In this document: positions 10,866-19,278 of the stretch, piece by piece | Numbering within the stretch: position 1 is the stretch's first letter | How the letters are laid out: each line of letters starts with the position of its first letter | NCBI RefSeq assembly: GCF_001618005.1 | Contig: NZ_LQXA01000053.1 | Location: 62,001 to 126,000 of the forward strand | Length of the DNA: 64,000 nt | DNA from: Clavibacter tessellarius | GTDB taxonomy: Bacteria > Actinomycetota > Actinomycetes > Actinomycetales > Microbacteriaceae | Direction of reading: 5' to 3' | Position numbers and translations under genes: made by a program | The notes under the pieces: model-generated | What the model saw: only the letters and a program-made list of their open reading frames with translations | The model's database searches: none | Told to the model about the DNA's origin: nothing

Positions 10866-13800
10866 GCGCGGCCATCTCCTCCTCCGCCGGGGCGGCGACC
10901 TCGTGCAGGGCGATCTGGATCAGCTGCGCGCGGGCGCCGCGACGCACGACCCGAGCGCGTCCGGGCACCATGCGCTCGGCGTGGATGCCGGGCACGATCT
11001 GCCCCTCCGACCGTTCGCCCGACATGACGACCGCCGTCGCCCCGTTGTCGCGGAGGGACTGCAGCACGATGTCGAAGAACGCCCGCGACGTGCCCGCGAC
11101 CGGCCGCGCCAGGGCGACGGTGAGCCGCAGGTCGCGCGCGCTCGCGATGAACGGCAGGAGCGGGCGCAGGGCGTCGGCGCCGGAGGCGGCCACGATGTCG
11201 TGGTCGTCAATCACCAGCAGGATCCGGGCCGCCGCGGTGTCGTGCTCCGCACGTCGACGCGTCAGCTCCCCGGCGATCGCCGTGATGAGCTCGCCGGCCT
11301 GCGTGGCGTCCCCCGCGTAGCCGCCGAGGTAGTCGTCGGGGCACGCGTCGGCCAGCGCGCCGCGGAAGTCGACGAGCGCGACGACGAGCTCGTCCGAGCT
11401 GCTGCGCTGCACGGAACCGTCGATGAGCACCCGGAGCAGGTTGCTCTTGCCGGCGCCCGGGTCGCCGAAGACGAGCAGGTGCGGATCCGGACCGCGGTGG
11501 TCCAGCAGCGCGGGCTGCATGGTCTCCTGCGCGAGGCCGACGGGCACGGCGACGGGCACCTCGACGGCGTCGGGCAGGAGCGCGGCGGGGAGGTTCTCCG
11601 GGAGGAGGCGGATGGCGCGCGCCCCCGATCCCTGCCACCGCGCGGCGGTGTCGCGGGCGAGCCGCTCGAGCGCGTCGCCCACGTCGAGGCCGGGCTCGGT
11701 CTCGAGGACCGGCAGGGCGATCTGCGCGAACCGCCGGTCGTCGGTGATCGCCCGTCCCGGCTGCTCGGCGCGCAGCGTCTCCGAGAGGCGCCGCCCGGCG
11801 AGCGACTCGAGCGCGTCGTTGAGCCGCAGCTCGATGCGCGTGCCGATGAACGGCTGCAGGGTCGTGCGGAGGTCGTTCCAGCGCGTGAGCGCCAGCACCA
11901 CGTGGATGCCGTACGACCCGCCGCGCTGGAGCAGCTCCTGCACGACCGGCTCCAGGTCCTCGTGGTCGCCGCGCAGGGCGCCGGCCTCGTCCACGACCAG
12001 CACCACGTCGGCCGCGTCGAGCTCCGGGACGCGGCCCTCGGCGTGCAGGCGGCGGAGCGTCGCCAGGGAGTCGATCGCGTGGCGGGGGAAGACCGCCTCG
12101 CGTTCCGTGAGCATGCGGCGCATCTCCTCGGCGACGCGCTGCAGCTTCTCGCGGCTCGTCCGGGTGGCGATGCCGCCGACGTGCGGGAACCCCTCGACGC
12201 GCGACAGGCCTCCGCCGGAGAAGTCGAGGCCGTAGACGGCGACCTGATCGGGGGAGTGCGTGAGCGCGAGCCCGGCCACGACCGTGCGGAGGAAGGTGGT
12301 GCGGCCCGACTGCGGCGCGCCGAAGATCGCCGCGTGGCCGCCGCTGCGCGTGAGGTCGAGGATCCACGGCTCCTGGCGCTGGCGATCGGGCTCGTCGAGG
12401 AGGCCGACGGGCACCGCGAGCGCGCGGTGCTGGTCGGCGCGGTCGACGAGGGAGGCGAGGGTGAGCCGCTCCGGCAGCGGCGGCAGCCAGACGGGGGCGA
12501 CGGGCTCGCCGCGGGTGCGGATGCGCTCCACGGCGAGGTCGACGAGGACGCGGCCGACGACCGGACGGGCGAGCGCCTCCTCGGCGCTCTGGCTGCTCTC
12601 GCGCGTGGCGATGCCGTTGTAGGTGGGCAGCCGGATCATCCCGCGGGGCGCGTCGGCACCCGTGGACTGGGGGTCGGGATCCGACGCGGCGATGGCCCCG
12701 GAGACGTACCCGGAGCGGAAGCGGCGGAGGGTGGTGTCGAACTTCAGGTACGCGTAGCCGGGCACCGCGGGCAGCCGGAAGGCGTCGCTGGTGTCGATGA
12801 TCATGCTGCTCTCGGCCTCCGAGAACGTGCGGAGCGCGATCCGGTACGACAGGTAGGTGTCGAGGCCGCGCAGCTTGCCGGCCTCCAGGCGCTGGCTCGA
12901 CAGGAGCATGTGGATGCCGAGCGTGCGGCCGATGCGCCCGATCTGGATGAGCAGGTCGATGAGGTCCGGCTCGGCCGTGAGGAGCTCGCCGAACTCGTCG
13001 ATGATCAGCAGCAGGTGCGGCATGCCGGGCAGGTCGGGACGGGTGGTGCGGAGCTCGGCGTAGTGGGTGATGGAGGGGACGTTGCCCGCGTCCTTGAGCA
13101 TCTTCTGCCGCCGGACCACCTCGCCCGCGAGGCTCGCGCGGGCGCGCTGGGTGAGCTGGGGGTCGTCGGCGAGGTTGTCGATGAGGCCGGCGACGTGCGG
13201 GAGGCTCGCGAACGGCGCGAACGCGGCGCCGCCCTTGTAGTCGACGAGGATCATCGCGAGGTCCTCGGGGCTGTGCGAGGACGCGAGGGCGAGCACGAAG
13301 GTGCGGAGGAACTCGCTCTTGCCGGATCCGGTCGCCCCGACGCACAGGCCGTGCGGCCCGATGCCGAGCTGCGAGGCCTCCTTGATGTCGAGCAGGAGCG
13401 GCTCGCCGAAGTCGTCGAGGCCGACCGGCACGCGCAGGAAGTCGCGCGGGGAGCGCGGGGCCTGCGTGACGGCGGGGTCGAGCGCGCTCACCTCGCCGAT
13501 CCCGAGCAGCTCGGAGATGTCGATGGCCCGTGCGGACTCCGCCTCGTCCTTGCGCGACATGCTGAGGCGCAGCGGCGCGAGGGCGCGCGTGAGCACGTCG
13601 AGGAGCGCCACCGGCATCCGGTCGGGCGTGACCTCGGAGACGGGGTGCGCGAGCCGCGCGTCCGAGATGACGGCCGATCCGTCGCCGACGAGGATGCGGA
13701 GCGTCACGTCCGAGGGCTCGTGCAGCCGGTCGCTCAGCAGGTGGACGATCGTGATCCGCAGGTCGCGGAGGTCGAGCTCGGCGTCGGGCACGGGCAGGGA

Positions 13801-14796
13801 CCCCGCGATGCTGCCGTAGTCGTCCATGAACACCACGAGCCGCGGGATGTCGGCGGGCCCCTGGTCGAGACCGCCGCGGCGGGCCGTGGCGGCGAGCTGG
13901 GCGCGGTCGGCGAGGTCCTCGCCGATGACCGTGCGGAGCGCCTGCGGGGTGGGGGCGACGCGGCGCGCGGGCACGGGGCCGTCGAAGACGTCCTCCACCA
14001 CGAGGTGCGGGAGACGGTCGACGCCGCGCCAGTCCGACGCGGCGTGCTCGGGGAACGTGAGCGCCATCACCATGTCGTCGGGCGCGTGGAAGACCGCGAG
14101 CTGCGCGATCAGGGCGCGCGCGGCGTTCAGCACGTCGTCCCGGGGCCCGATCACGGAGACGTGCCCGGCTCCCGCGAGGTCGACGGTGATGGGCATCCCG
14201 CGCACCACCTCGTGCTGCGCCACGACCTGCTCGGCCTCCGCGGCCATGATCGGGTCGTACGGCTCGACGGGGTTCGCCTCCGGGGGGAGCGCCAGCTCGA
14301 GCCAGCGCCGCGTGCCGGATCCCAGGCGCACGCGCAGGAAGTCGGCGTCGCTGCGACGCCGCTCCCACAGGCGGGCCGGGTCGCGCACGATCTCGGTGAG
14401 CGCGACGGGGGCAGGGTCCAGCAGGGCGGCCTGCTCCCGGGCCTCGAAGGCGCGCGCCCGGGTGCGGGACCGCACGCGCTCCAGGTAGTCGAGGTAGCGC
14501 TCCCTCTGGACGCGTCGCGTCCGGGCGGAGCTGCTCCGCTGGGTGAACGCCATCGCGAGCCCGCCGACCGCGGCCACGACGAGCACGAGCGCGCCGATGA
14601 CCATGTAGATCTGCTGGCCGCGGAGCAGCGTCATCATCGTGACGCTGACCGTGGCGCCGAGGATGGGGATGAGGGACTGGATGGGGAAGCCGCCCTGCGG
14701 TCCGTCCTGCATGGCGGGCGGCGCGGCCAGCGCCTCCTGCTCGGGCTGCTCGAGCGGGCGCGTGACGCGGCTCGGCCGGTGGACGAGGCGGTTCAC
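10858..14796 (-). CDS. eccC: Type VII secretion motor ATPase EccC (FtsK/SpoIIIE family)
   Basis: The central motor of an ESX-like system; it recognises substrates and drives export across the membrane. From the GTG at 14796 it is 1,312 residues. Two membrane helices lie at about 41-58 and 63-84, then a DUF-type stalk, then three FtsK-like ATPase domains. Walker A motifs are GATGSGKS (about residue 487), GAPQSGRTT (about 825, Lys replaced by Arg) and GDPGAGKSN (about 1110). Walker B motifs include LLLIIDEFGE, VVLVVDEAG and LLVIDDHD. This is a single-chain EccC, not split into Ca and Cb. The start overlaps the upstream ParA-like gene by 4 nt; starting earlier would add an Arg-rich nonsense leader. 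Confidence 0.95.
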   Translation of the reverse strand: MNRLVHRPSRVTRPLEQPEQEALAAPPAMQDGPQGGFPIQSLIPILGATVSVTMMTLLRGQQIYMVIGALVLVVAAVGGLAMAFTQRSSSARTRRVQRERYLDYLERVRSRTRARAFEAREQAALLDPAPVALTEIVRDPARLWERRRSDADFLRVRLGSGTRRWLELALPPEANPVEPYDPIMAAEAEQVVAQHEVVRGMPITVDLAGAGHVSVIGPRDDVLNAARALIAQLAVFHAPDDMVMALTFPEHAASDWRGVDRLPHLVVEDVFDGPVPARRVAPTPQALRTVIGEDLADRAQLAATARRGGLDQGPADIPRLVVFMDDYGSIAGSLPVPDAELDLRDLRITIVHLLSDRLHEPSDVTLRILVGDGSAVISDARLAHPVSEVTPDRMPVALLDVLTRALAPLRLSMSRKDEAESARAIDISELLGIGEVSALDPAVTQAPRSPRDFLRVPVGLDDFGEPLLLDIKEASQLGIGPHGLCVGATGSGKSEFLRTFVLALASSHSPEDLAMILVDYKGGAAFAPFASLPHVAGLIDNLADDPQLTQRARASLAGEVVRRQKMLKDAGNVPSITHYAELRTTRPDLPGMPHLLLIIDEFGELLTAEPDLIDLLIQIGRIGRTLGIHMLLSSQRLEAGKLRGLDTYLSYRIALRTFSEAESSMIIDTSDAFRLPAVPGYAYLKFDTTLRRFRSGYVSGAIAASDPDPQSTGADAPRGMIRLPTYNGIATRESSQSAEEALARPVVGRVLVDLAVERIRTRGEPVAPVWLPPLPERLTLASLVDRADQHRALAVPVGLLDEPDRQRQEPWILDLTRSGGHAAIFGAPQSGRTTFLRTVVAGLALTHSPDQVAVYGLDFSGGGLSRVEGFPHVGGIATRTSREKLQRVAEEMRRMLTEREAVFPRHAIDSLATLRRLHAEGRVPELDAADVVLVVDEAGALRGDHEDLEPVVQELLQRGGSYGIHVVLALTRWNDLRTTLQPFIGTRIELRLNDALESLAGRRLSETLRAEQPGRAITDDRRFAQIALPVLETEPGLDVGDALERLARDTAARWQGSGARAIRLLPENLPAALLPDAVEVPVAVPVGLAQETMQPALLDHRGPDPHLLVFGDPGAGKSNLLRVLIDGSVQRSSSDELVVALVDFRGALADACPDDYLGGYAGDATQAGELITAIAGELTRRRAEHDTAAARILLVIDDHDIVAASGADALRPLLPFIASARDLRLTVALARPVAGTSRAFFDIVLQSLRDNGATAVVMSGERSEGQIVPGIHAERMVPGRARVVRRGARAQLIQIALHEVAAPAEEEMAAHG

Positions 14797-15704
14797 GCGA
14801 CGGCCGCCGAGCGCGCGTCGTCGGCCGGTCGGTCGGACGGCGCGCCGTTGGACGGCGCCCGGTTGGACGGCAGCGAGGCGACCGCCTCCCCCATGACGGT
14901 GCTCGCGAGCCGGAGCACGGCGGTGCGCGAGGCGAGCGACAGGCGCCGGCTCGGCGTGGGGATGGCGGTGGACCAGGCGGCGTCGTAGGGCATGCCGATG
15001 AGCGGGACGCCGACCTCGCGCGCGATCACGTCGCGTGCGTCGTGCCGGCCGCGCGCGCCGACGTCGACGCTCACGATCACGATGCGCGGAGGGTCGGGCT
15101 CGGCGCGGAGGGCGGGGACCATGGCCACGACATCTTCCAGCGCGTGTCGCTCCGCCCGGCAGACGAGGCACAGCACGTGGCTGGCGAGGGCCGTGAGCGC
15201 GAGGTCGGCGGCGGCCGGTCGCACGCCCCAGTCGGTGACGACGAGGTCGAAGAACCGCGAGATGGGGTTCACCTCGTCGAACCAGGTGCGGGCCTCCGCG
15301 GCGGTGGTCGGCCGGTCCCGGCGCTGCAGGTCGAGGGCGGCGAGGCGGGGGAGGGGGAACGCGAGGTCGGCCGCGGCCTGTCGCAGCGTGGTGGGGAGGG
15401 CGTCGCGCCGGGCGCGGGGATCCGCGTCCTCCGCCGGCAGGCGGCGCAGGACGTGCGTGGATCCGCCCGACGCGTTGACGGCGAGGGAGACGCCGGCGCG
15501 ACGCGAGGCGAGGGCGGCGGCGACCGCGGCGGCGGCGGCGGAGGTGCCGCTCCCGCCGGCGAGCTGGGCGAAGCCCACCCGGCGCGAGACCGGCAGCGGG
15601 ATGCGCACGGCGGCGTCCGCCTCCGTCGCCTCGCGGAAGGCCGAGGCGGGGCTCGTGAGGAGCATGTGGGCCGTGGTGCCGAGCGAGCTGATCAGGCGTC
15701 CCAT
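14793..15704 (-). CDS. ParA-like T7SS-associated protein with degenerate nucleotide site
   Basis: A 303-residue protein placed between eccC and eccD with 4-nt and 2-nt junctions. The ParA/MinD fold is suggested by RRVGFAQLAGGSGTSAAAAAV at residues 41-61, where the P-loop should be; the Lys residues are absent and the loop is Ala-rich. Further support comes from FFDLVVTDWGVRP (Walker B-like Asp) and LCLVCRAERHALEDVV, then a late RIVIVSVDVGARG strand. The ending is low-complexity with Ala, Ser and Pro. It is probably unable to hydrolyse ATP (inference). It could be a structural partner of EccC or of the other MinD-like protein. Confidence 0.78.
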   Translation of the reverse strand: MGRLISSLGTTAHMLLTSPASAFREATEADAAVRIPLPVSRRVGFAQLAGGSGTSAAAAAVAAALASRRAGVSLAVNASGGSTHVLRRLPAEDADPRARRDALPTTLRQAAADLAFPLPRLAALDLQRRDRPTTAAEARTWFDEVNPISRFFDLVVTDWGVRPAAADLALTALASHVLCLVCRAERHALEDVVAMVPALRAEPDPPRIVIVSVDVGARGRHDARDVIAREVGVPLIGMPYDAAWSTAIPTPSRRLSLASRTAVLRLASTVMGEAVASLPSNRAPSNGAPSDRPADDARSAAVA

Positions 15705-15706
15705 CG

Positions 15707-17017
15707 TCAGAAGGTCCCGAGCAGGGACGGGTACACGCCGAAGACGCCGATGACGCACGGCACCAGCGCGACGACGGCGAGGGTCTCGACGCGGTTGCCC
15801 ACCCGGCGGAGGCGTGCGCGCGTCTGGAGCGACGGCCGCGCGACGCAGACCGCGGCGCACGCGAGCATCACCGCTCCGAGGCCCGCGGCGACGGCGTCGC
15901 GCTCGGAGCCGTGGGCGAGGGCCGCGATCACGATCACCGCGGCGACGGCGGCCCACAGCGGCAGGGCCTGCCAGGCCAGCGGGAAGGCGCGCGTGCGCAG
16001 GGCGAGGACCACGGTGAGGCACACGCCGAGGGCGATCGGCCACGGATCCGTCGTGCCGACGAGCGCTCCGGCGGCGATGGCCGCCGGGACCGCCGCGGCG
16101 AGGCTGGCCCAGCTGAGGGACCGGTACGCCTCGTCGACCGTGCTCCGGAGCGTGTCGCGGTCGGACAGCGTGCCGGCGATGACGAGGTCGTCGAGGCCCG
16201 TGAGGCCGGATGCCGTCATCGAGTACCAGGGGAGGAGGCCGATCAGCACGACGGCGGCCGTGCCGACGACCGCGGACTCCTGCGGCACCGTCATCCCGAG
16301 CAGGTCGACGCCGAGGGCGACGGCGCTGGCGGCGACCCCGACGACGCTCCCGCGCAGCAGCGTGCGCCGGCGCAGGCCGACCCCGATGCCGACGCCGACC
16401 ACGAGCCAGGCCGCTCCGGAGGTCGCGAACGCGAGCACGGGCAGCGAGGCGCCCCCCGGCATCCAGGCGTCCACCGCCGCGACGGTGGCGGGCACGGCCA
16501 GACCGGCCGCCGCGGCCGTGAGCACGAGCGCGGGACGCGCGGCCCCCACGAGCCCGAGCACCGCGGCCGCGACCGCGAGGAGGAGCGCGCCGCCGCCGAG
16601 CTCCGGGACGGCGTCCGGGGAGACGAGCGATGTACCGGCGACCCCCGCGAGCAGCGCGATCGCGACGCAGCACGCCGAGATGCGGTGCACGTCCGCCCAC
16701 AGCGAGCCCTGGTCGTCGCGCGCCTCGGCGACCACGTCGGTCACGTCGGCGACCTCGGGCGGCGCCGGCGCGTCGTCCACGCGCACGAGCCGGAGGACGT
16801 CGCCGGCGAGGACGCCCTGGTCGTCGAGGGACTCCTCCGCGCCGAGCTGGTCGCCGGAGGCGCGGATGAGCGTCATCGGCCGGGCCGCCGACTCCGTCCG
16901 CTCGCCCAGCAGCTCGACGAGCTGCGCGATCAGGGCGGCGACGGCCTCGTCGCTCGGGGCGACCAGGTCGACGCGGCGGTGCGAGCCGAGGACGGTGACG
17001 CGCGTGAAGGTGCTCAC
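15707..17017 (-). CDS. eccD: Type VII secretion integral membrane protein EccD
   Basis: A 436-residue protein with the EccD architecture. The first 80 residues form a ubiquitin/YukD-like domain (FTRVTVLGSHRRVDLVAPSDEAVAALI, then DQGVLAGDVLRLVRVD). About eleven hydrophobic segments follow from residue 108 to the end, separated by short loops such as GLRRRTLLRG and GTLSDRDTLRSTVDEAYRSLSW. EccD forms the membrane pore-ring scaffold around EccC. The GTG start overlaps the upstream gene's stop by 4 nt. No EccB or EccE homologue is present in the window. Confidence 0.93.
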   Translation of the reverse strand: MSTFTRVTVLGSHRRVDLVAPSDEAVAALIAQLVELLGERTESAARPMTLIRASGDQLGAEESLDDQGVLAGDVLRLVRVDDAPAPPEVADVTDVVAEARDDQGSLWADVHRISACCVAIALLAGVAGTSLVSPDAVPELGGGALLLAVAAAVLGLVGAARPALVLTAAAAGLAVPATVAAVDAWMPGGASLPVLAFATSGAAWLVVGVGIGVGLRRRTLLRGSVVGVAASAVALGVDLLGMTVPQESAVVGTAAVVLIGLLPWYSMTASGLTGLDDLVIAGTLSDRDTLRSTVDEAYRSLSWASLAAAVPAAIAAGALVGTTDPWPIALGVCLTVVLALRTRAFPLAWQALPLWAAVAAVIVIAALAHGSERDAVAAGLGAVMLACAAVCVARPSLQTRARLRRVGNRVETLAVVALVPCVIGVFGVYPSLLGTF

Positions 17018-17271
17018 GGGCTGGGCACCGGGGTGGAGACGACGCCGCCGAGTCCGCCCGCGGGTGCTGCGCCCAGCAGGTGCCCCACGAACGAGACGCC
17101 CACGCAGCCCGCGCAGACGACGGCCGCGACCACGACGCTGGCGATGAACCGCTTCGAGTTGTCGTCCACGATTCGGCGCTCGGTGAGCTCCCCGAAGATG
17201 AACGCCGACCGGAGCCGGGAGCGGTGGGTGCGGATCGTCTCCAGGAGGATGACGTCGGGATCAGTCGGCAC
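17014..17271 (-). CDS. Small single-pass membrane protein in the T7SS operon
   Basis: An 85-residue protein with a charged cytoplasmic-type N-terminus (ILLETIRTHRSRLRSAFIFGE), one hydrophobic helix at about 42-65 (RFIASVVVAAVVCAGCVGVSF) and a Gly/Pro-rich tail. It starts with GTG, overlaps the FHA gene by 11 nt upstream and eccD by 4 nt downstream, so it is translated with the secretion genes. I do not recognise a named family. It might stand in for a missing core membrane component, but that is speculation. Confidence 0.8.
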   Translation of the reverse strand: MPTDPDVILLETIRTHRSRLRSAFIFGELTERRIVDDNSKRFIASVVVAAVVCAGCVGVSFVGHLLGAAPAGGLGGVVSTPVPSP

Positions 17272-18400
17272 GGGGCGCCGTCCTCTCGGTGGGGGTCGGT
17301 GCGGGGGCGACGGCCGGGGACGGGGCCGCGGTCGGGGGACGGGAGCCGGTGCGGGAGCGGAGTCCGGGGTCGGACACGGCGTCCGCCGGGCTCGCGTCGG
17401 TCGCGTCCGGGACGGCCGTCGGGGACTCGGAGGCGGTGGCCTCGGGGGCGTCCGGTTCGATGACGATGCGGCGGCGGCCGAGCTCGACGGTCCAGCCGAC
17501 GCTCGCCGCGGTCGGCACGCCCGCGACCAGAGGACGGCGTTCGCCCTCGGGGGTGATGACGGCGGTGCCCGAGAGGCTGCCCAGGTCGGTGATCCACATG
17601 CTCGAGCCGGACCACGCGAACAGCGCGTGGGACTTGGCGACGGTGCGCGACAGGTCGGTCCACATGTGCACGACGTGCGTCACGCCGTCGACCTGCGCCT
17701 CGGGCTTCCTGCCCACGACCAGCGGCTCCGTGACGGCGAGCCGCTCGCCGGAGTCCAGCACGAGGGCGGCTCCCGTCGGCGCGGGCGCCTCGACCCGGAT
17801 CGACGTCGTCCGGCGATGGGCACGGCGGACGGCCTCGTCCACGGTCGGACCGGCGTCGTCGTCTGCCACGTCGTCGCCGAGCGCGTCGGCCGGGGGCCGG
17901 GCGACCCCGAGGGGGTCCCGTCCGGCACGGAGGTCGGCGGTCACGGTCGTGCGCTGTCGCAGCAGCCGGGGGATCCGGCCGAACCGGTCCATGGCGGTGA
18001 GCGGCGCGCCGGAGAGGTCGTCGACCGTCCGGAGCCGGAGGAGGCGTCGCCCGAGCGTCTGGCCGCTGCGGAGCGAGGACGCGGCGTTCGCGGTCAGCAC
18101 GGCGAATGCCGCTCCGACGAGGAGGAGCACGACGAGCACCGGCCAGCGCGCGTCGCCGGCGCCGATCACGGCCGCCGCGAGGAGGGCCGCGGGCGGGACC
18201 GCGTCCATCGCCCGGGCGGCATACCGCCGTCCGGCCGGGGCGGGGACGACGCCGATGAGCATGCCCTGGTAGGGGCCGGTCGCCGTGCCCGGCGCGGCGT
18301 CGAGGCGGGGTGACGCGCAGCGGGCGCAGGTGGAGACGGCCACGGCGACGCGCGCACCGCACCGTCCGCAGGTGACCGCGCCGAGGAGCGCATGCGCCAT
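17261..18400 (-). CDS. Zinc-ribbon / RDD / FHA domain protein of the T7SS locus
   Basis: A 379-residue regulator-type protein. The N-terminus has a CGRC...CARC zinc ribbon, followed by an RDD-like membrane module (GRRYAARAMDAV, two hydrophobic helices, then GQTLGRRLLRLRTVD). A Pro/Asp-rich linker precedes a C-terminal FHA domain (LVVGRKPEAQ, VAKSHALFAW, ITDLGSLSGTAVI), which would bind phosphothreonine. The tail is Pro/Ala/Thr-rich. FHA proteins gate several type VI and VII secretion systems under Ser/Thr kinase control; no kinase is in the window. The ATG at 18400 has a GGGAGGC ribosome-binding site; it is the first gene of the - strand operon. Confidence 0.88.
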   Translation of the reverse strand: MAHALLGAVTCGRCGARVAVAVSTCARCASPRLDAAPGTATGPYQGMLIGVVPAPAGRRYAARAMDAVPPAALLAAAVIGAGDARWPVLVVLLLVGAAFAVLTANAASSLRSGQTLGRRLLRLRTVDDLSGAPLTAMDRFGRIPRLLRQRTTVTADLRAGRDPLGVARPPADALGDDVADDDAGPTVDEAVRRAHRRTTSIRVEAPAPTGAALVLDSGERLAVTEPLVVGRKPEAQVDGVTHVVHMWTDLSRTVAKSHALFAWSGSSMWITDLGSLSGTAVITPEGERRPLVAGVPTAASVGWTVELGRRRIVIEPDAPEATASESPTAVPDATDASPADAVSDPGLRSRTGSRPPTAAPSPAVAPAPTPTERTAPRAD

Positions 18401-18586
18401 CGATGCCTCCCAGCGGGTACCGGCCCGACGCCCGAGCCAGCGCGATCCTAGCGTCAAGAATCCGTACCTCTGTTAACCGTTCCCGCGCCCCCGGATCGGG
18501 GGTACCATCCGGTGCGATCGGACGGCTGTCGTCCGGTCGCATCGGCGAGCAGCGCGCGGCATCCGCGTGGCTGAGAGGAGCGGTAC
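18401..18586. promoter_or_regulatory. Divergent T7SS control region with palindrome
   Basis: The 186-bp spacer separates the secretion-machine operon (-) from the substrate operon (+), so it should hold both promoters. A TAGGAT -10-like box for the - strand lies at 18445-18450, and a TACCAT box for the + strand at 18503-18508. Immediately before the latter is a palindrome, CCCCCG-GAT-CGGGGG at 18488-18502, a candidate operator. A GAGAGGAGCGG ribosome-binding site precedes the ATG at 18587. The -10 calls are pattern matches only. Confidence 0.5.
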
Positions 18587-18928
18587 ATGGGCATGAAATT
18601 CGCGATGGGGGCATCCACCCTCACGCAGCTGGGACAGCGGACCAGCTCGTCGCACGAGGACCTCGGCGCGCTCGTGCGCCGGCTGGAGCAGTCGGCGGCA
18701 CCGCTCGAGGGCCGCTTCAACGGCGCGGGGCGCCAGGCGTTCGACCAGTTCAAGGCGCACACGGACTCCATCGCCACCGAGCTGAACGCGGCGCTGGCCG
18801 CGGTGCTCGGCGGCATCCAGGGCCAGGACACGGCCTTCCAGCAGGGCGACTCCGACATGTCGGACCAGACGCGCGCGGCGCAGAGCGGGGCGGGCTTCGA
18901 CTCCGCCCGCTTCTCCGGCCGGGCTTAG
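18587..18928 (+). CDS. WXG100 (ESAT-6/CFP-10)-like secreted protein, first of pair
   Basis: A 113-residue, almost wholly helical protein. Two helices flank a turn containing F44-N45-G46 where canonical members have Trp-x-Gly. Helix 1 has the usual heptad Leu/Ala spacing (DLGALVRRLEQSAAPL) and helix 2 continues RQAFDQFKAHTDSIATELNAAL. WXG100 proteins are exported as helical hairpin dimers by the T7SS and often act as chaperones for larger substrates. It is the first gene of the + strand arm, followed 18 nt later by a second such gene. Confidence 0.88.
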   Translation: MGMKFAMGASTLTQLGQRTSSSHEDLGALVRRLEQSAAPLEGRFNGAGRQAFDQFKAHTDSIATELNAALAAVLGGIQGQDTAFQQGDSDMSDQTRAAQSGAGFDSARFSGRA

Positions 18929-18946
18929 AGAAGGGATCCGACGAAC

Positions 18947-19261
18947 ATGAGCGGGAACAGCGCAGACCGCCGCGACTACGACATCGCGGCATCCCAGTCG
19001 GCCCAGGACGAGTTCCAGGCCGTCGCGAGCCACCTGGAGTCGCTGCTCGACCAGCGCGACTCCGACGTGAAGGCCGCCATGGCCGACTACCAGGCCGACG
19101 GCGTCTCCACGGAGTACGCGGCCAAGGAAGCCCGCTGGAATGCGGTCGCCCAGCAGGTGCGGGACATCATCCACGCGCTCCGCCAGGCGATGGCACGCAA
19201 CGACGAGACCGCGCAGACGGCCATGTCGCGCGGGAAGGCGGCGGTCGACGCCATCGGCTAG
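18947..19261 (+). CDS. WXG100-like (ESAT-6 superfamily) protein, second of pair
   Basis: A 104-residue helical-hairpin protein, the natural partner of the preceding gene. The turn reads YQADGVSTEY, so the WXG tripeptide is absent. A Y57-xxx-E61 element follows, resembling the YxxxD/E export signal but placed at the turn instead of the C-terminus. The segment EYAAKEARWNAVAQQVRDII matches a type I recall being named 'pore-forming ESAT-6 family', which I cannot confirm here. A GAGAAGGGA ribosome-binding site lies upstream. It would be exported with, or chaperoned by, the protein at 18587. Confidence 0.85.
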   Translation: MSGNSADRRDYDIAASQSAQDEFQAVASHLESLLDQRDSDVKAAMADYQADGVSTEYAAKEARWNAVAQQVRDIIHALRQAMARNDETAQTAMSRGKAAVDAIG

Positions 19262-19278
19262 GCGTCGAGCGTCACCGC

